A DNA stretch of 64,000 nt from Rhodopseudomonas pentothenatexigens (GTDB lineage Bacteria; Pseudomonadota; Alphaproteobacteria; Rhizobiales; Xanthobacteraceae), in assembly GCF_900218015.1 (NCBI RefSeq), contig NZ_UFQQ01000007.1:124001-188000 (forward strand), in the 5' to 3' direction. Made by a program: the position numbers and the translations under genes. Of this stretch, positions 1 through 7,865 are shown in pieces; positions within the stretch are counted from its first letter, which is position 1; each line of letters opens with the position of its first letter. Below the pieces are notes generated by a model. It ran no database searches. It was not told the origin of the DNA and was given only the letters and a program-made list of their open reading frames with translations.

Positions 1-2
1 GC

Positions 3-665
3 CTGCTGCTGCTCACCAATGACGGCGGCCTCGCGCGTGCGCTCGAACTGCCCGAGACCGGCTGGCTGCGGCGCTACCGGGTTCGCGCCCATGGCGAGAT
101 CACTCAGGCGCAGCTCGACGAGCTGCAGAACGGCATCGAGGTCGACGGCGTCCAATACGGCCCGATCGAGGCCAGGCTCGAACGCGACCAGGGCGCCAAT
201 GTCTGGCTGGTGTTCGCGATCCGCGAGGGCAAGAACCGCGAAGTGCGTAACGTGCTGGCGCATCTCGGCCTCGAGGTGAACCGGCTGATCCGGGTCTCCT
301 ACGGCCCGTTCCAACTGCTCGAACTCGGCGAAGGCGAGGTCGAGGAAGTGAAGACCCGCGTGCTGCGCGATCAGCTCGGCGAGAAGGTGATCGCGCTCGC
401 AGGCTGCGATTTCGCAGGGCCCTCGCCGAGCGAGACCAAGCCGAAGCCGCGCGCCGGCAAGGTCGTGTCGGCCGAGGAGTGGGCGGTGGCCGAGGCTGCA
501 CCGGCGCCGAAGAAGACGATTACCAAGCGCGCCGCGGTCGAGGATCGCAAGGGGCGCAGGGTCAAGGTCGAACGCACCGGCAGCGAAGGTGGCAATCGCC
601 CGCTGTCGCGCGGCCCCGCCCGTCGCTACCACGGCAAACGCGACCTCGCGCCGCGGGACGAGTGA
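3..665 (+). CDS. rluB: RsuA/RluB-family 23S rRNA pseudouridine synthase, 3' end only
   Basis: The frame is open from the first bases of the window, so the start and the catalytic Asp region lie upstream. The visible part begins inside the typical family motif (LLLLTNDGGLARALELP), followed by the RYRVRAHGEI strand and the conserved ENR-like stretch IREGKNREVRNVLAHLG and VNRLIRVSYGPF. These are hallmarks of the RsuA/RluB/RluE/RluF group, which converts specific uridines of rRNA to pseudouridine. After the fold ends, about 90 residues form a basic, disordered tail rich in Lys, Arg and Pro, as is common in alphaproteobacterial RluB proteins and probably used for rRNA contact. It is followed by rsmD, another rRNA modification gene, on the same strand. 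The family is secure. The exact paralogue (RluB rather than RluE or RluF) is inferred. Confidence 0.85.
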   Translation: MLLLTNDGGLARALELPETGWLRRYRVRAHGEITQAQLDELQNGIEVDGVQYGPIEARLERDQGANVWLVFAIREGKNREVRNVLAHLGLEVNRLIRVSYGPFQLLELGEGEVEEVKTRVLRDQLGEKVIALAGCDFAGPSPSETKPKPRAGKVVSAEEWAVAEAAPAPKKTITKRAAVEDRKGRRVKVERTGSEGGNRPLSRGPARRYHGKRDLAPRDE

Positions 666-702
666 GTTTGGTTTCATGCTGATCGACGGCAGGGCGCTTG
701 TG

Positions 703-807
703 CTCCCTCCCCCCTTGCGGGGGAGGGTCGGGGTGGGGGGTAGCTACGAAGCAAGGTTTTGCTTGTGGACCCCCACCCCCGACCCCTCCCCGCAAGGGGG
801 AGGGGAG
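703..807. repeat. Palindromic intergenic repeat, family C (GC-rich)
   Basis: Two arms of about 40 bases are near-perfect inverted copies: a CTCCCTCCCC...GGGGGAGGG hairpin followed by TCGGGGTGGGGG at 703-740, mirrored at 768-807. The core between them (about 741-767) is AT-richer. A related element lies at 50760-50903. It sits between rluB and rsmD and could fold into a cruciform or act as a transcription-attenuating hairpin. Short ORFs inside it on both strands are artefacts. Confidence 0.75.
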
Positions 808-854
808 CGCGCCTCGTTCGTTTCGAGCTACCTGCAATCTCTACGAGCACTCCC

Positions 855-1418
855 ATGCGCGTGATCGGGGGGCGGCTGCGCGGGCGTAATCTGGTGGCGC
901 TGTCGTCGCGGGAGATACGGCCGACGGCGGACCGGTTGCGCGAGTCGGTGTTCAACATTCTGATGCACGCCTACGAGAACCCGCTGCTCGATGCCCGGGT
1001 GCTCGACCTGTTCGCCGGCACCGGCGCGCTCGGCATCGAGGCATCGTCTCGCGGCGCCAAGTTCGTGCTGTTCGTCGACAACGGCGCCGAGGCACGGGCG
1101 TTGCTGCGCGCCAATGTCGAGGCGCTCGGGCTCGGCGGCGTCAGCAAGGTGTATCGCCGCGACGCCGCCAATCTCGGCCCGGCGCATCCGGTCGAGCCGT
1201 TCGGCGTCGCGTTCCTCGATCCGCCGTACCGCAAGCAGCTCGCCGAGGCTTCCCTCGCGTCACTGCGCGACGGCGGCTGGCTGCTGCCGGGCGCGCTGGT
1301 GATCGTCGAGGAAGCCAAGGACGCCGGTTTCAAGGCGCCGGCCGGCTACACCGAACTCGACCGCCGCGCCTATGACGACACCGAGTTCACGTTCCTGCGG
1401 TTCGGGGCGGGCGAGTAG
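855..1418 (+). CDS. rsmD: 16S rRNA (guanine966-N2)-methyltransferase RsmD
   Basis: This 187-residue protein methylates G966 of 16S rRNA in the 30S subunit using S-adenosylmethionine. The N-terminus MRVIGGRLRGRNL and the RPTADRLRESVFNIL segment (about 22-36) are characteristic of RsmD. The SAM-binding motif LDLFAGTGALGIEA is at about 50-63 and the catalytic DPPY at 122-125. Length is normal for the family. I chose the ATG at 855 because it gives the conserved N-terminus; an upstream in-frame extension runs into the palindromic repeat and is not conserved-looking. It lies downstream of rluB and the repeat. A family A repeat follows the stop codon. Confidence 0.93.
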   Translation: MRVIGGRLRGRNLVALSSREIRPTADRLRESVFNILMHAYENPLLDARVLDLFAGTGALGIEASSRGAKFVLFVDNGAEARALLRANVEALGLGGVSKVYRRDAANLGPAHPVEPFGVAFLDPPYRKQLAEASLASLRDGGWLLPGALVIVEEAKDAGFKAPAGYTELDRRAYDDTEFTFLRFGAGE

Positions 1419-1432
1419 TCCGTTTTTTTGAC

Positions 1433-1547
1433 GTCATTCCGGGGCGCTCGCGAAGCGAGCGAACCCGGAATCCAGAGGTTGTTTCGCACGGCGCAGAACA
1501 GGTCGAGATTCCGGGGTCGCTTACTTCCGTGGGCGCCCCGGAATGAC
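1433..1547. repeat. Palindromic repeat, family A (full-length copy 1)
   Basis: The element begins GTCATTCCGGGGCGC and ends GCGCCCCGGAATGAC, a perfect 15-base inverted pair. Inside is a second inverted pair around GCGAACCCGGAATC and GATTCCGGGGTCGC. It lies between the convergent ends of rsmD and prmB. At least five related copies occur elsewhere in the window: 10065, 10439, 18286, 40972 and 48970. Confidence 0.85.
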
Positions 1548-1562
1548 GGTGCGCGTCGGAAG

Positions 1563-2585
1563 CTACAAATCCGCTGCGGCGATCCAGAATACTTCGGCTT
1601 CGGAATCTTCGCTGTCGAGCCACAGCAGCGGGAGCTGCGGGAACTGGTCTTCGATCTGCGGGCGGCAGCGGCCGACTTCGCACAGCAGGCCGCCCTCCGG
1701 GTTGAGGTGATCCTTCGCCTCGGCGAGGATGCGGCGGATGATGGAAAGACCATCGTCGCCGCCGTCGAACGCCATCGCCGGCTCGGCGCGGCACTCAGCC
1801 GGCAGGCTGGCCATCCCGTCGGCATCGACATAAGGCGGGTTGGTGATGATCAGGTCGTAACGCTCCTCGCCGAGCGGACCGAACAGGTCGCCCTGATACA
1901 GGCTGACGCGATCGTCGAGCCGATGCTCGGCGACGTTGCGGGTCGCGACCGCGAGCGCATCGTTCGACAGATCGACGGCGTCGACCGTCGCGTTCGGGAA
2001 GGCGTAGGCCGCCAGGATCGCAAGGCAGCCCGAGCCGGTGCAGAGGTCGAGCACGCGCTCGACCGCCTCGGGCGCGTCGATCAGCGAAGTGTCGCCGCCG
2101 TCGAAATGCGAGTCGAGCAGTTCGCCGATGAAGGAGCGTGGCACGATCACCCGCTCGTCGACATAGAACGGCACGCCGCGCATATAGATCTTGTTCACCA
2201 GATACGCCGCGGGCAACCGCGTGGCGATGCGGCGCTCGATCAGGCCGAGGATCGCGGCGGCTTCGCGCGTGGTCACCCGGGCGGAGGCGAACATCTCGAA
2301 CTGATCGGGATGCAGATGCAGCGTCTCGCCGATCAGGAACACCGCCTCGGCGATCGGATCGGTGGTGCCGTGCGCGAACACCACGCCGGCTTCGGCGAAG
2401 CGGCTGACGGCGTAGCGGACGAAATCGAGCAGCGTGACCAGTTCGCCCGGCGCCACCTTCGGCGGCTTGGCGGCCGCAGCCTTGGCCGCGACGCTTCGTT
2501 TGGCGGGCTTGGCCTTGGCGGATTTCGCCGTCGGTGCTTTCGATTTGCCTGCCTTCTTAGTTTTCGCGGTCGCCTTCTTCGCCAT
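1563..2585 (-). CDS. prmB: 50S ribosomal protein L3 glutamine N5-methyltransferase PrmB
   Basis: This is a SAM-dependent protein methyltransferase of the HemK/PrmB family, 340 residues. The SAM motif DLCTGSG is at about 180-186 and the catalytic NPPYVDADGM at 249-258. The NPPYVDADGM form and the upstream YFVDERVIVPRS-like segment (YVDERVIVPRS, 141-151) fit PrmB better than PrmC. The first 45 residues are an unusual Lys/Ala-rich tail that looks like a histone H1 C-terminus and precedes the catalytic fold. The ATG overlaps the stop codon of moaE by one base (TGATG), indicating translational coupling and placing prmB last in the moaD-moaE-prmB unit. A longer upstream reading would enter moaE and is rejected. 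Confidence 0.9.
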   Translation of the reverse strand: MAKKATAKTKKAGKSKAPTAKSAKAKPAKRSVAAKAAAAKPPKVAPGELVTLLDFVRYAVSRFAEAGVVFAHGTTDPIAEAVFLIGETLHLHPDQFEMFASARVTTREAAAILGLIERRIATRLPAAYLVNKIYMRGVPFYVDERVIVPRSFIGELLDSHFDGGDTSLIDAPEAVERVLDLCTGSGCLAILAAYAFPNATVDAVDLSNDALAVATRNVAEHRLDDRVSLYQGDLFGPLGEERYDLIITNPPYVDADGMASLPAECRAEPAMAFDGGDDGLSIIRRILAEAKDHLNPEGGLLCEVGRCRPQIEDQFPQLPLLWLDSEDSEAEVFWIAAADL

Positions 2586-3055
2586 CAATCCTTGCTCCAT
2601 CGCGCCAGCGCGGCGTCGTCGCGGCTGTGCGCCTCGACCCAGCGCGACTCGCCGGAGCGCTCCTCGCGCTTCCAGAACGGCGCGTTGGCCTTGAGATAGT
2701 CCATCAGGAATTCGGCCGCCGCGAACGCCGCCTGGCGATGCGCCGAGGCCGCCAGCACCAGCACGATGTTGTCGCCCGGCACCAGCCGGCCGACGCGGTG
2801 GACGATCGTCAGCGCGGTGACGGCGGGCCAGCGGCGCAGCGCTTCCTCGGCGTGGCGCTGGATTTCCTCCTCGGCCATGCCGGGATAATGCTCCAGCGTC
2901 AGCGCCGTGACGGTGTCGTCGCCTTCGATGCCGCGGCACAGGCCGGTGAACGACACCACCGCGCCGATGTCGGTGCGGCCCTTCGTCATCGCCGCAGTTT
3001 CGGCGGCGATATCGAAATCGGCGTCCTGAATGCGGATGGTCACCGGAACGGTCAT
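2585..3055 (-). CDS. moaE: Molybdopterin synthase catalytic subunit MoaE
   Basis: This 156-residue protein forms molybdopterin synthase with MoaD and inserts two sulfurs into precursor Z (cPMP) in the molybdenum cofactor pathway. Visible family features are GAVVSFTGLCRG (about 31-42), LEHYPGMAEEEI, the HRVGRLVPGD segment (86-95) and the C-terminal KANAPFWKREE with the lysines used for catalysis. Length matches the family. It is 26 bases downstream of moaD and its stop overlaps the prmB start, so the three are very likely co-translated or at least cotranscribed. Confidence 0.95.
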   Translation of the reverse strand: MTVPVTIRIQDADFDIAAETAAMTKGRTDIGAVVSFTGLCRGIEGDDTVTALTLEHYPGMAEEEIQRHAEEALRRWPAVTALTIVHRVGRLVPGDNIVLVLAASAHRQAAFAAAEFLMDYLKANAPFWKREERSGESRWVEAHSRDDAALARWSKD

Positions 3056-3081
3056 CGGATCATCCCGTGCGTTGCGCCGGC

Positions 3082-3333
3082 TCAGCCGCCGGTCATCGGC
3101 GGGAAGAACGCGACCTCACGGGCGCCTTGGATCGGCGTCTCGGCGCGAACATGGGCGCGGTCGATCGCGGCGCGGATCACCCCGGGCTTCTCGAACGCCA
3201 GCGCATAGCCGTCGCCGCGCGCCGCCAGCCAGCCGATCAGGTCGGCCACGGTGGCGATGCCGGGCGGCGGCTCGACGGTTTCCTCGTCGAGCCCGATCCG
3301 CTCGCGCACCCAGGCGAAATACTTCACCTTCAT
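3082..3333 (-). CDS. moaD: Molybdopterin synthase sulfur-carrier subunit MoaD
   Basis: This 83-residue ubiquitin-like protein carries the sulfur as a thiocarboxylate on its C-terminal Gly. It ends FFPPMTGG, the diagnostic double-Gly tail, and starts MKVKYFAWVRERIG, typical for MoaD. Its ATG overlaps the pgsA stop (ATGA), so it is translationally linked to pgsA upstream. MoaE, its partner, is directly downstream. Confidence 0.95.
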   Translation of the reverse strand: MKVKYFAWVRERIGLDEETVEPPPGIATVADLIGWLAARGDGYALAFEKPGVIRAAIDRAHVRAETPIQGAREVAFFPPMTGG

Positions 3334-3956
3334 GCCTGATCCTCTTCGATCAGATGGTGGATGCCGGCGCGGAAGTAATCATAGCCGGTGTACATCGTCA
3401 GCAGCGCCGACAGCCACAGCAGCGAGACGCCGATCTCGGTGGTGAAGGGCAGGATCTGGTTGCCGGCCTCGCCGGCGAGCAGGAAGCCGATCGCGACGAG
3501 TTGCGCGGTGGTCTTCCATTTCGCCAGCCGCGTCACCGGCACGCTGACGCGCAGCGCGGCGAGATATTCGCGCAGCCCCGACACCAGGATCTCCCGGCAC
3601 AGGATCACGATCGCGGCCCACAGCGTCCAGCCATGGATGATGCTGTCGGCCGCGAGCATCAGCAGGCAGGATGCTACCAGCAGCTTGTCGGCAATCGGAT
3701 CGAGCATCCGGCCGAATGCCGAATGCTGGTCCCAGATCCGCGCGAAATGGCCGTCGAGAAAGTCGGTGATCGCCGCCGCAATGAACACCGCCAGCGCCAC
3801 CCAGCGAAGCGCCAGCGGGCCGCCGAGGATCGACTGCGCAAAGATGCAGCCGACCACCACCGGAATTGCAGCGATGCGCGCGTAGGTGAGGATGTTCGGA
3901 AGCGTCAGCGACGTCCTCGTTCCCCGCACCGGCGCTCTGGTCGAGACGTTGTTCAT
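3330..3956 (-). CDS. pgsA: CDP-diacylglycerol-glycerol-3-phosphate 3-phosphatidyltransferase PgsA
   Basis: This integral membrane enzyme of 208 residues makes phosphatidylglycerol phosphate, the committed step to phosphatidylglycerol and cardiolipin. The CDP-alcohol phosphatidyltransferase signature D-x2-DG-x2-AR-x8-G-x3-D-x3-D is complete in the stretch starting DFLDGHFAR and ending LDPIADK (about 64-90). Several hydrophobic helices span the rest. The order uvrC-pgsA-moaD-moaE on one strand is familiar in alphaproteobacteria, and the 4-base overlap with moaD suggests one operon. Confidence 0.94.
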   Translation of the reverse strand: MNNVSTRAPVRGTRTSLTLPNILTYARIAAIPVVVGCIFAQSILGGPLALRWVALAVFIAAAITDFLDGHFARIWDQHSAFGRMLDPIADKLLVASCLLMLAADSIIHGWTLWAAIVILCREILVSGLREYLAALRVSVPVTRLAKWKTTAQLVAIGFLLAGEAGNQILPFTTEIGVSLLWLSALLTMYTGYDYFRAGIHHLIEEDQA

Positions 3957-4093
3957 CGCAGCTTACCAATACTGCCCGCAGCGGAAGGTCAACCTCCGGT
4001 GCCGGCGTCTCCGTTCCGTATCAGGAAAAGGTGAAATCCGCATGGGGCGCGGCGGCTCCTGGCACCGCCGACTTTGGTCGGGGGCGCTGCGCA

Positions 4094-6160
4094 TCATCCG
4101 GGCCGTGCATGGAAGAACTCAAAGATTCGCCGCGCGCTTTCGGCGCTGATTCCTGGAACCTTGCCGAGGTCGGCGATCGACGCCCGCTCGATCTCCTTCA
4201 GCGTGCCGAAATGCAGCAGCAGCGCGCGCTTGCGGGTCGGGCCGATGCCGGGGATCTCCTGCAGGCCGGCCTCGCGGATGTCCTTCTTGCGCAGCGTGCG
4301 GTGGGAGCCGATCACGAAGCGATGCGCCTCGTCGCGCAGCCGCTGGATGAAATACAGCACCGGGTCGCGCGGTTCGAGCTTGATGGCGTCGCGGTCCGGC
4401 AGGAACAGGGTCTCGCGCCCGGCGTCGCGGTCCGGGCCCTTGGCGACGCCGAGCAGGGTGACCTGGTCGGTCAGGCCGATGCCGGCCAGCGCCTCGCGCG
4501 CGGCGTTGAGCTGGCCGCGGCCGCCGTCGATGATCACGAGGTCCGGCCATTGCGGTACGTCGTCGTCCTTCGGCTTGGCGGGCGCATCGCCCTCCGCCGG
4601 CGGCGTCACCAGCCGCTTGAACCGCCGCTGCAGCACTTCGCGCATCATTGCGTAGTCGTCGCCCGGGGTGAGCCCTTCGGAGCGGATGTTGAACTTGCGG
4701 TACTGGTTCTTGATGAAGCCGTCCGGGCCGGCGACGATCATCGCGCCGACCGCGTTGGTGCCCTGGATGTGGCTGTTGTCGTACACCTCGATCCGCTGCG
4801 GCACCTTCGGCAGGCCCAGCGTGGCGGCGAGGTTCTCCAGCAGCCGGGCCTGGGTGGCGGTGTCGGCGAGCTTGCGGCCGAGCGCTTCGCGGGCGTTGGT
4901 CTGGGCGTGGGCGACCAGTTCCTTCTTCTCGCCGCGCTTCGGCACGGTGATCTCGACCTTGTGGCCGGCCTTGACGCACAGCGCGTCGGCCAGCAGCTCG
5001 GCCTCCTCGATCTCGTGCGACAGCAGGATCAGCTTCGGCGGCGGCTTGTCGTCGAAGAACTGCGCCACGAACGCGCCGAGCACCTCCTCGGGCGTGAAGG
5101 TCTTCTCCGCGCGCGGGAAATAGGCGCGGTTGCCCCAGTTCTGGCCGGTGCGGAAGAAGAACACCTCGACGCAGGAATAGCCGCCGTCCTGGTGGATCGC
5201 GAACACGTCGGCTTCCTCGACGGTGCGCGGATTGATGCCCTGCTGCGATTGGATCGCCGACAGCGCCGCCAGCCGGTCGCGGTACAGCGCCGCGGTCTCG
5301 AATTCGAGCTCGCCCGACGCCTTTTCCATCTCGGCCGCCAGCAATTGCTTCACCGCCCGGCTGCGGCCGGACAGGAAGTCGGTCGCCTCGCGGACCAGCT
5401 CGCTGTAGCCGGGAAAGTCGACCTCGCCGGTGCACGGGCCGGCGCAGCGGCGGATCTGGTAGAGCAGGCACGGCCGGGTGCGGCTTTCGAAGAACGAGTC
5501 GGTGCAGGACCGCACCAGGAACGCGCGCTGCAGCGCCGTGATGGTGCGGTTCACTGCCCCGGCCGAGGCGAACGGACCAAAATACCGCCCCGGACGGCTC
5601 TGCGCGCCGCGATGCTTGAGGATCTGCGGCGCCCAATGGTCGCCGGTGATCAGGATGTAGGGGAACGACTTGTCGTCGCGCAGCTGGACGTTGAAGCGCG
5701 GCCGGAGCTGCTTGATCAGGTTGGCTTCGAGCAGCAGCGCTTCGGTCTCGGTGGTGGTGGAGATCACCTCGACCTCGACGGTGAGGGCGATCATCCGGGC
5801 GATCCGCAGCACCTGGCCGGTCGGGCGGGCGTAGGACGCCAGCCGCTTCTTCACGTTCTTGGCCTTGCCGACATACAGCACGTCGCGCTCGGCATTCAGC
5901 ATCCGGTAGACGCCGGGCGAGGTCGGCGCCAGCCGCACCGCGCGGGCGATCGCCGAGCGGCCGACCGCCATCGGCCCGGCGCCGGGCTGTGCGGCGGAGG
6001 AGTCGGGCTCGTCCTCGACCTCGGGCAGGCGCGGCTCGTCGTCCTCGTCGAGCGTGAGTGCCGCGGTGGCGGCGTCGATGTCCTGCGCCGCAGCGGCGGG
6101 ACGGGCGTTAGCGGGCGGCTCGGCAGCCGCCGCGGGGGGCTCGGCGGGATCGTGAATCAT
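4094..6160 (-). CDS. uvrC: Excinuclease ABC subunit C
   Basis: UvrC makes both incisions in nucleotide excision repair after UvrA and UvrB locate damage. Domains in order are the GIY-YIG nuclease (about 78-155, with GVYRML and [13 protein letters not shown]), a UvrB-binding UVR stretch (about 265-300), the RNase H-like endonuclease domain ([14 protein letters not shown], then [13 protein letters not shown]) and a C-terminal double helix-hairpin-helix ([29 protein letters not shown]). At 688 residues it is longer than the usual roughly 610-620. The surplus is an N-terminal acidic and Ala/Pro-rich extension of about 75 residues. It is first in the uvrC-pgsA-moa-prmB line, with 137 bases before pgsA. 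Confidence 0.96.
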   Translation of the reverse strand: MIHDPAEPPAAAAEPPANARPAAAAQDIDAATAALTLDEDDEPRLPEVEDEPDSSAAQPGAGPMAVGRSAIARAVRLAPTSPGVYRMLNAERDVLYVGKAKNVKKRLASYARPTGQVLRIARMIALTVEVEVISTTTETEALLLEANLIKQLRPRFNVQLRDDKSFPYILITGDHWAPQILKHRGAQSRPGRYFGPFASAGAVNRTITALQRAFLVRSCTDSFFESRTRPCLLYQIRRCAGPCTGEVDFPGYSELVREATDFLSGRSRAVKQLLAAEMEKASGELEFETAALYRDRLAALSAIQSQQGINPRTVEEADVFAIHQDGGYSCVEVFFFRTGQNWGNRAYFPRAEKTFTPEEVLGAFVAQFFDDKPPPKLILLSHEIEEAELLADALCVKAGHKVEITVPKRGEKKELVAHAQTNAREALGRKLADTATQARLLENLAATLGLPKVPQRIEVYDNSHIQGTNAVGAMIVAGPDGFIKNQYRKFNIRSEGLTPGDDYAMMREVLQRRFKRLVTPPAEGDAPAKPKDDDVPQWPDLVIIDGGRGQLNAAREALAGIGLTDQVTLLGVAKGPDRDAGRETLFLPDRDAIKLEPRDPVLYFIQRLRDEAHRFVIGSHRTLRKKDIREAGLQEIPGIGPTRKRALLLHFGTLKEIERASIADLGKVPGISAESARRIFEFFHARPG

Positions 6161-6472
6161 GGCCGCCCCAACCTATGCGTTCGCCCCGGAAGGTGCCAGC
6201 GCGCGCCGCGCGGAGGAACTCCGCCGAGGTGAAATTCTCTTGCGTTGCCGTGGTGTTGCCGCGATCCCAGGAAAGTAAGATTTTGTTAACAATGCGCGCC
6301 GGATCGGTCCGCAGGTTAAGAACCGCTTAACTTAAAACTCTCGATAAATCTTACCGGAAAAGAATGGACATCCGTAACCATCCGGGACGCTTTTCCGATC
6401 GGCCGAGGCCGGCCGATCACTGGACGCTGATCGCGCCGCCGCTGGCGCGGCCGTGTCGTCGAGGAGAGTAAG
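6161..6472. other. 312-bp divergent intergenic region (uvrC / outer-membrane protein)
   Basis: No gene is visible. The central part (about 6280-6360) is clearly AT-richer than its surroundings and contains GTTAACAATG, a perfect CtrA-type box and AT-rich DNA fit for a promoter. It must hold promoters for uvrC leftwards and the outer-membrane protein rightwards. The last part has a purine-rich ribosome binding site (GAGGAGAGTAAG) just before the ATG at 6473. Confidence 0.7.
6316..6331 (+). promoter_or_regulatory. CtrA binding box, TTAA-N7-TTAAC
   Basis: The sequence TTAAGAACCGCTTAAC matches the alphaproteobacterial CtrA consensus TTAA-N7-TTAAC without mismatch. It is also an inverted repeat (GTTAAG-N5-CTTAAC). 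It lies about 140 bases upstream of the outer-membrane protein start and inside the AT-rich promoter stretch. Direct control of the gene by the cell-cycle regulator CtrA is inferred from the match alone. Confidence 0.55.
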
Positions 6473-7096
6473 ATGCGTAAAGTTACACTGGCAGCGGCGG
6501 CCGTGATCGCCGCGGGCGTTTCGACGGCTCAGGCGGCCGACATGGGATACTACCGGTCGAACGCTCCCTATACCGTCAATCAGCCGCTGAATGCGTTCAG
6601 CTGGGCGGGCCCCTATCTCGGCGGCAACCTCGGTTACGCCTGGGGCAACGTCACCAACAACATCACCAAGCCGTCGGGCTTCTCCGGCGGCGTGCAGGGC
6701 GGCTACAACTGGCAGTCCGGCAACATTGTGTTCGGTCTCGAAGGCGACATTCAGTTCTCGACCGCCGAAGATACCTTCGCGCCGTACAAGTTCTCGAACC
6801 CCTGGTTCGGCACCGCGCGCGGCCGCGTCGGCTACGCTATGAACGACGTGCTGCTCTATGCGACCGGCGGTCTGGCGTTCGGCCAGCTCAAGGGGCAGAA
6901 TCTGGCCGTCTCGGAAAGCCATTCCTCGGCCGGCTGGACGGTCGGCGCCGGCGCCGAATTCGCGTTCGCGCCGAAGCTGAGCGCCAAGGTCGAGTACCTG
7001 TATATGAGCCTGTCGACCAGCAACTTCTTCATCACCAACATGCCGAACGGCTACAATGCCGGGATGGTGCGTGCCGGCATCAACTATCACTTCTAA
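6473..7096 (+). CDS. Omp25/Omp31-type outer-membrane beta-barrel protein
   Basis: A 207-residue secreted protein with a clean signal peptide (MRKVTLAAAAVIAAGVSTAQA, cleavage near residue 21-22) and an eight-strand barrel pattern of alternating aromatic and small residues. Family marks are FSWAGPYLGGNLGYAWG, GGVQGGYNWQ and FGLEGDI, and the protein ends in the barrel-insertion signal INYHF with terminal Phe. This is the porin-like immunogenic family (Omp25, Omp31, RopB) abundant in Rhizobiales. The role is probably envelope integrity; no substrate can be read. The start has a strong purine-rich RBS (GAGGAGAGTAAG). A perfect CtrA box lies upstream and an intrinsic terminator follows, so it is a single-gene unit. 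Confidence 0.88.
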   Translation: MRKVTLAAAAVIAAGVSTAQAADMGYYRSNAPYTVNQPLNAFSWAGPYLGGNLGYAWGNVTNNITKPSGFSGGVQGGYNWQSGNIVFGLEGDIQFSTAEDTFAPYKFSNPWFGTARGRVGYAMNDVLLYATGGLAFGQLKGQNLAVSESHSSAGWTVGAGAEFAFAPKLSAKVEYLYMSLSTSNFFITNMPNGYNAGMVRAGINYHF

Positions 7097-7140
7097 GCCG
7101 CGACAAGCCTTCGCGATCAAGAAACTCGTCGATCACAACT

Positions 7141-7166
7141 CCCGGCCGTTCGCGGCCGGGATTTTT
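7141..7166 (+). terminator. Intrinsic terminator of the Omp gene
   Basis: CCCGGCCG-TTCG-CGGCCGGG forms an 8-bp stem with a TTCG loop, followed by ATTTTTAT, 44 bases after the stop codon. Textbook form. Confidence 0.9.
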
Positions 7167-7380
7167 ATCTGGATGCCTCGGGTGCTGCCCCGATCATCAG
7201 GTTCAGTTCGGCTCTTTCTTTGGGCGCGAACCATTCCGTCTCGGGCACTGCTGCCCGACCTTTCCGTTTGTCCAATCCTCTCGCGCGTCGTCGTCCTGCG
7301 ACCCCGCCCGGCCCGCGCCGCGACCGCCACGCCGCGCGGCAGCCATCGGCGCCGTCCGGCGTCGTTACGATCCGGCGTAG

Positions 7381-7593
7381 TTACGAAACGACCAGGTTCA
7401 CCGCCTTGGGGCCCTTGCCCTTCTTGTCCGGTTCCACTTCGAACGAAATACGCTGCCCTTCGGTCAAGTCCTTCAAGCCGGCACGCTCGACTGCGGTGAT
7501 GTGCACGAACACGTCGCGGCCACCGTCATCGGGCTTGATGAAGCCGTAGCCGCGTTCTCCGTTGAAGAACTTCACCGTTCCCGTCATTGCCAT
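7381..7593 (-). CDS. cspA: Cold-shock domain protein, CspA family
   Basis: A 70-residue single-stranded nucleic-acid binding protein. The cold-shock fold is visible from MTGTVKFFNGERGYGFI (RNP1-like RGYGFI) through RDVFVHITAVE (RNP2-like) to the last strand KGPKAVNLVV. I chose the ATG at 7593 because a strong RBS (GGGAGGAG) precedes it by about 6 bases; an open frame further upstream is not conserved-looking. It acts as an RNA chaperone or transcription antiterminator in the cytoplasm. Whether it is really cold-induced cannot be read. It has no operon partner. Confidence 0.93.
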   Translation of the reverse strand: MAMTGTVKFFNGERGYGFIKPDDGGRDVFVHITAVERAGLKDLTEGQRISFEVEPDKKGKGPKAVNLVVS

Positions 7594-7865
7594 TCCGGAA
7601 ACTCCTCCCAGCATGCTTTCCGTCGCGCGCCAGCGCCACGGTGCGACCTGGCAATTCGCTGCCGGATAGCTTGGCCGAGAGCGGGACCTGCTACTGACTG
7701 CGGGTCCAAACAAATACGCTTTGAGGCCTTGTCACTCCGCCGCCCCCATTCGCGGAAGCGGAACGTAAAGCCAGTCCAATGGAACTAGCATAATACGGAT
7801 TTGCGCGAATTGCCTACCATCCAGATGCGACTTTTCGCACGCTGATCGGGGCAGCCGATGAGTAA
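7594..7865. other. Intergenic region upstream of cspA and after rlmJ
   Basis: It holds the cspA promoter and leader (leftward). The region 7720-7800 is relatively AT-rich and contains AATACG and TAATACGG stretches. A long 5' leader is common for cspA-type genes and could be structured, but I could not define a clear thermosensor fold by eye. No gene is visible. Confidence 0.4.

Noticed and set aside
662-958. Short ORFs on both strands inside the family C repeat
   Set aside because: Their sequence is the inverted repeat read in different frames, low complexity and without an RBS.
4060-4085. Possible sigma-54 site (CTGGCACCGCC)
   Set aside because: GG is present but there is no GC at the required 10-base spacing.
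4031-6232. 733-codon open frame on the + strand opposite uvrC
   Set aside because: High-GC antisense artefact. Its residues are Arg/Gly/Ala/Leu-rich with no domain, and the opposite strand holds a complete UvrC.
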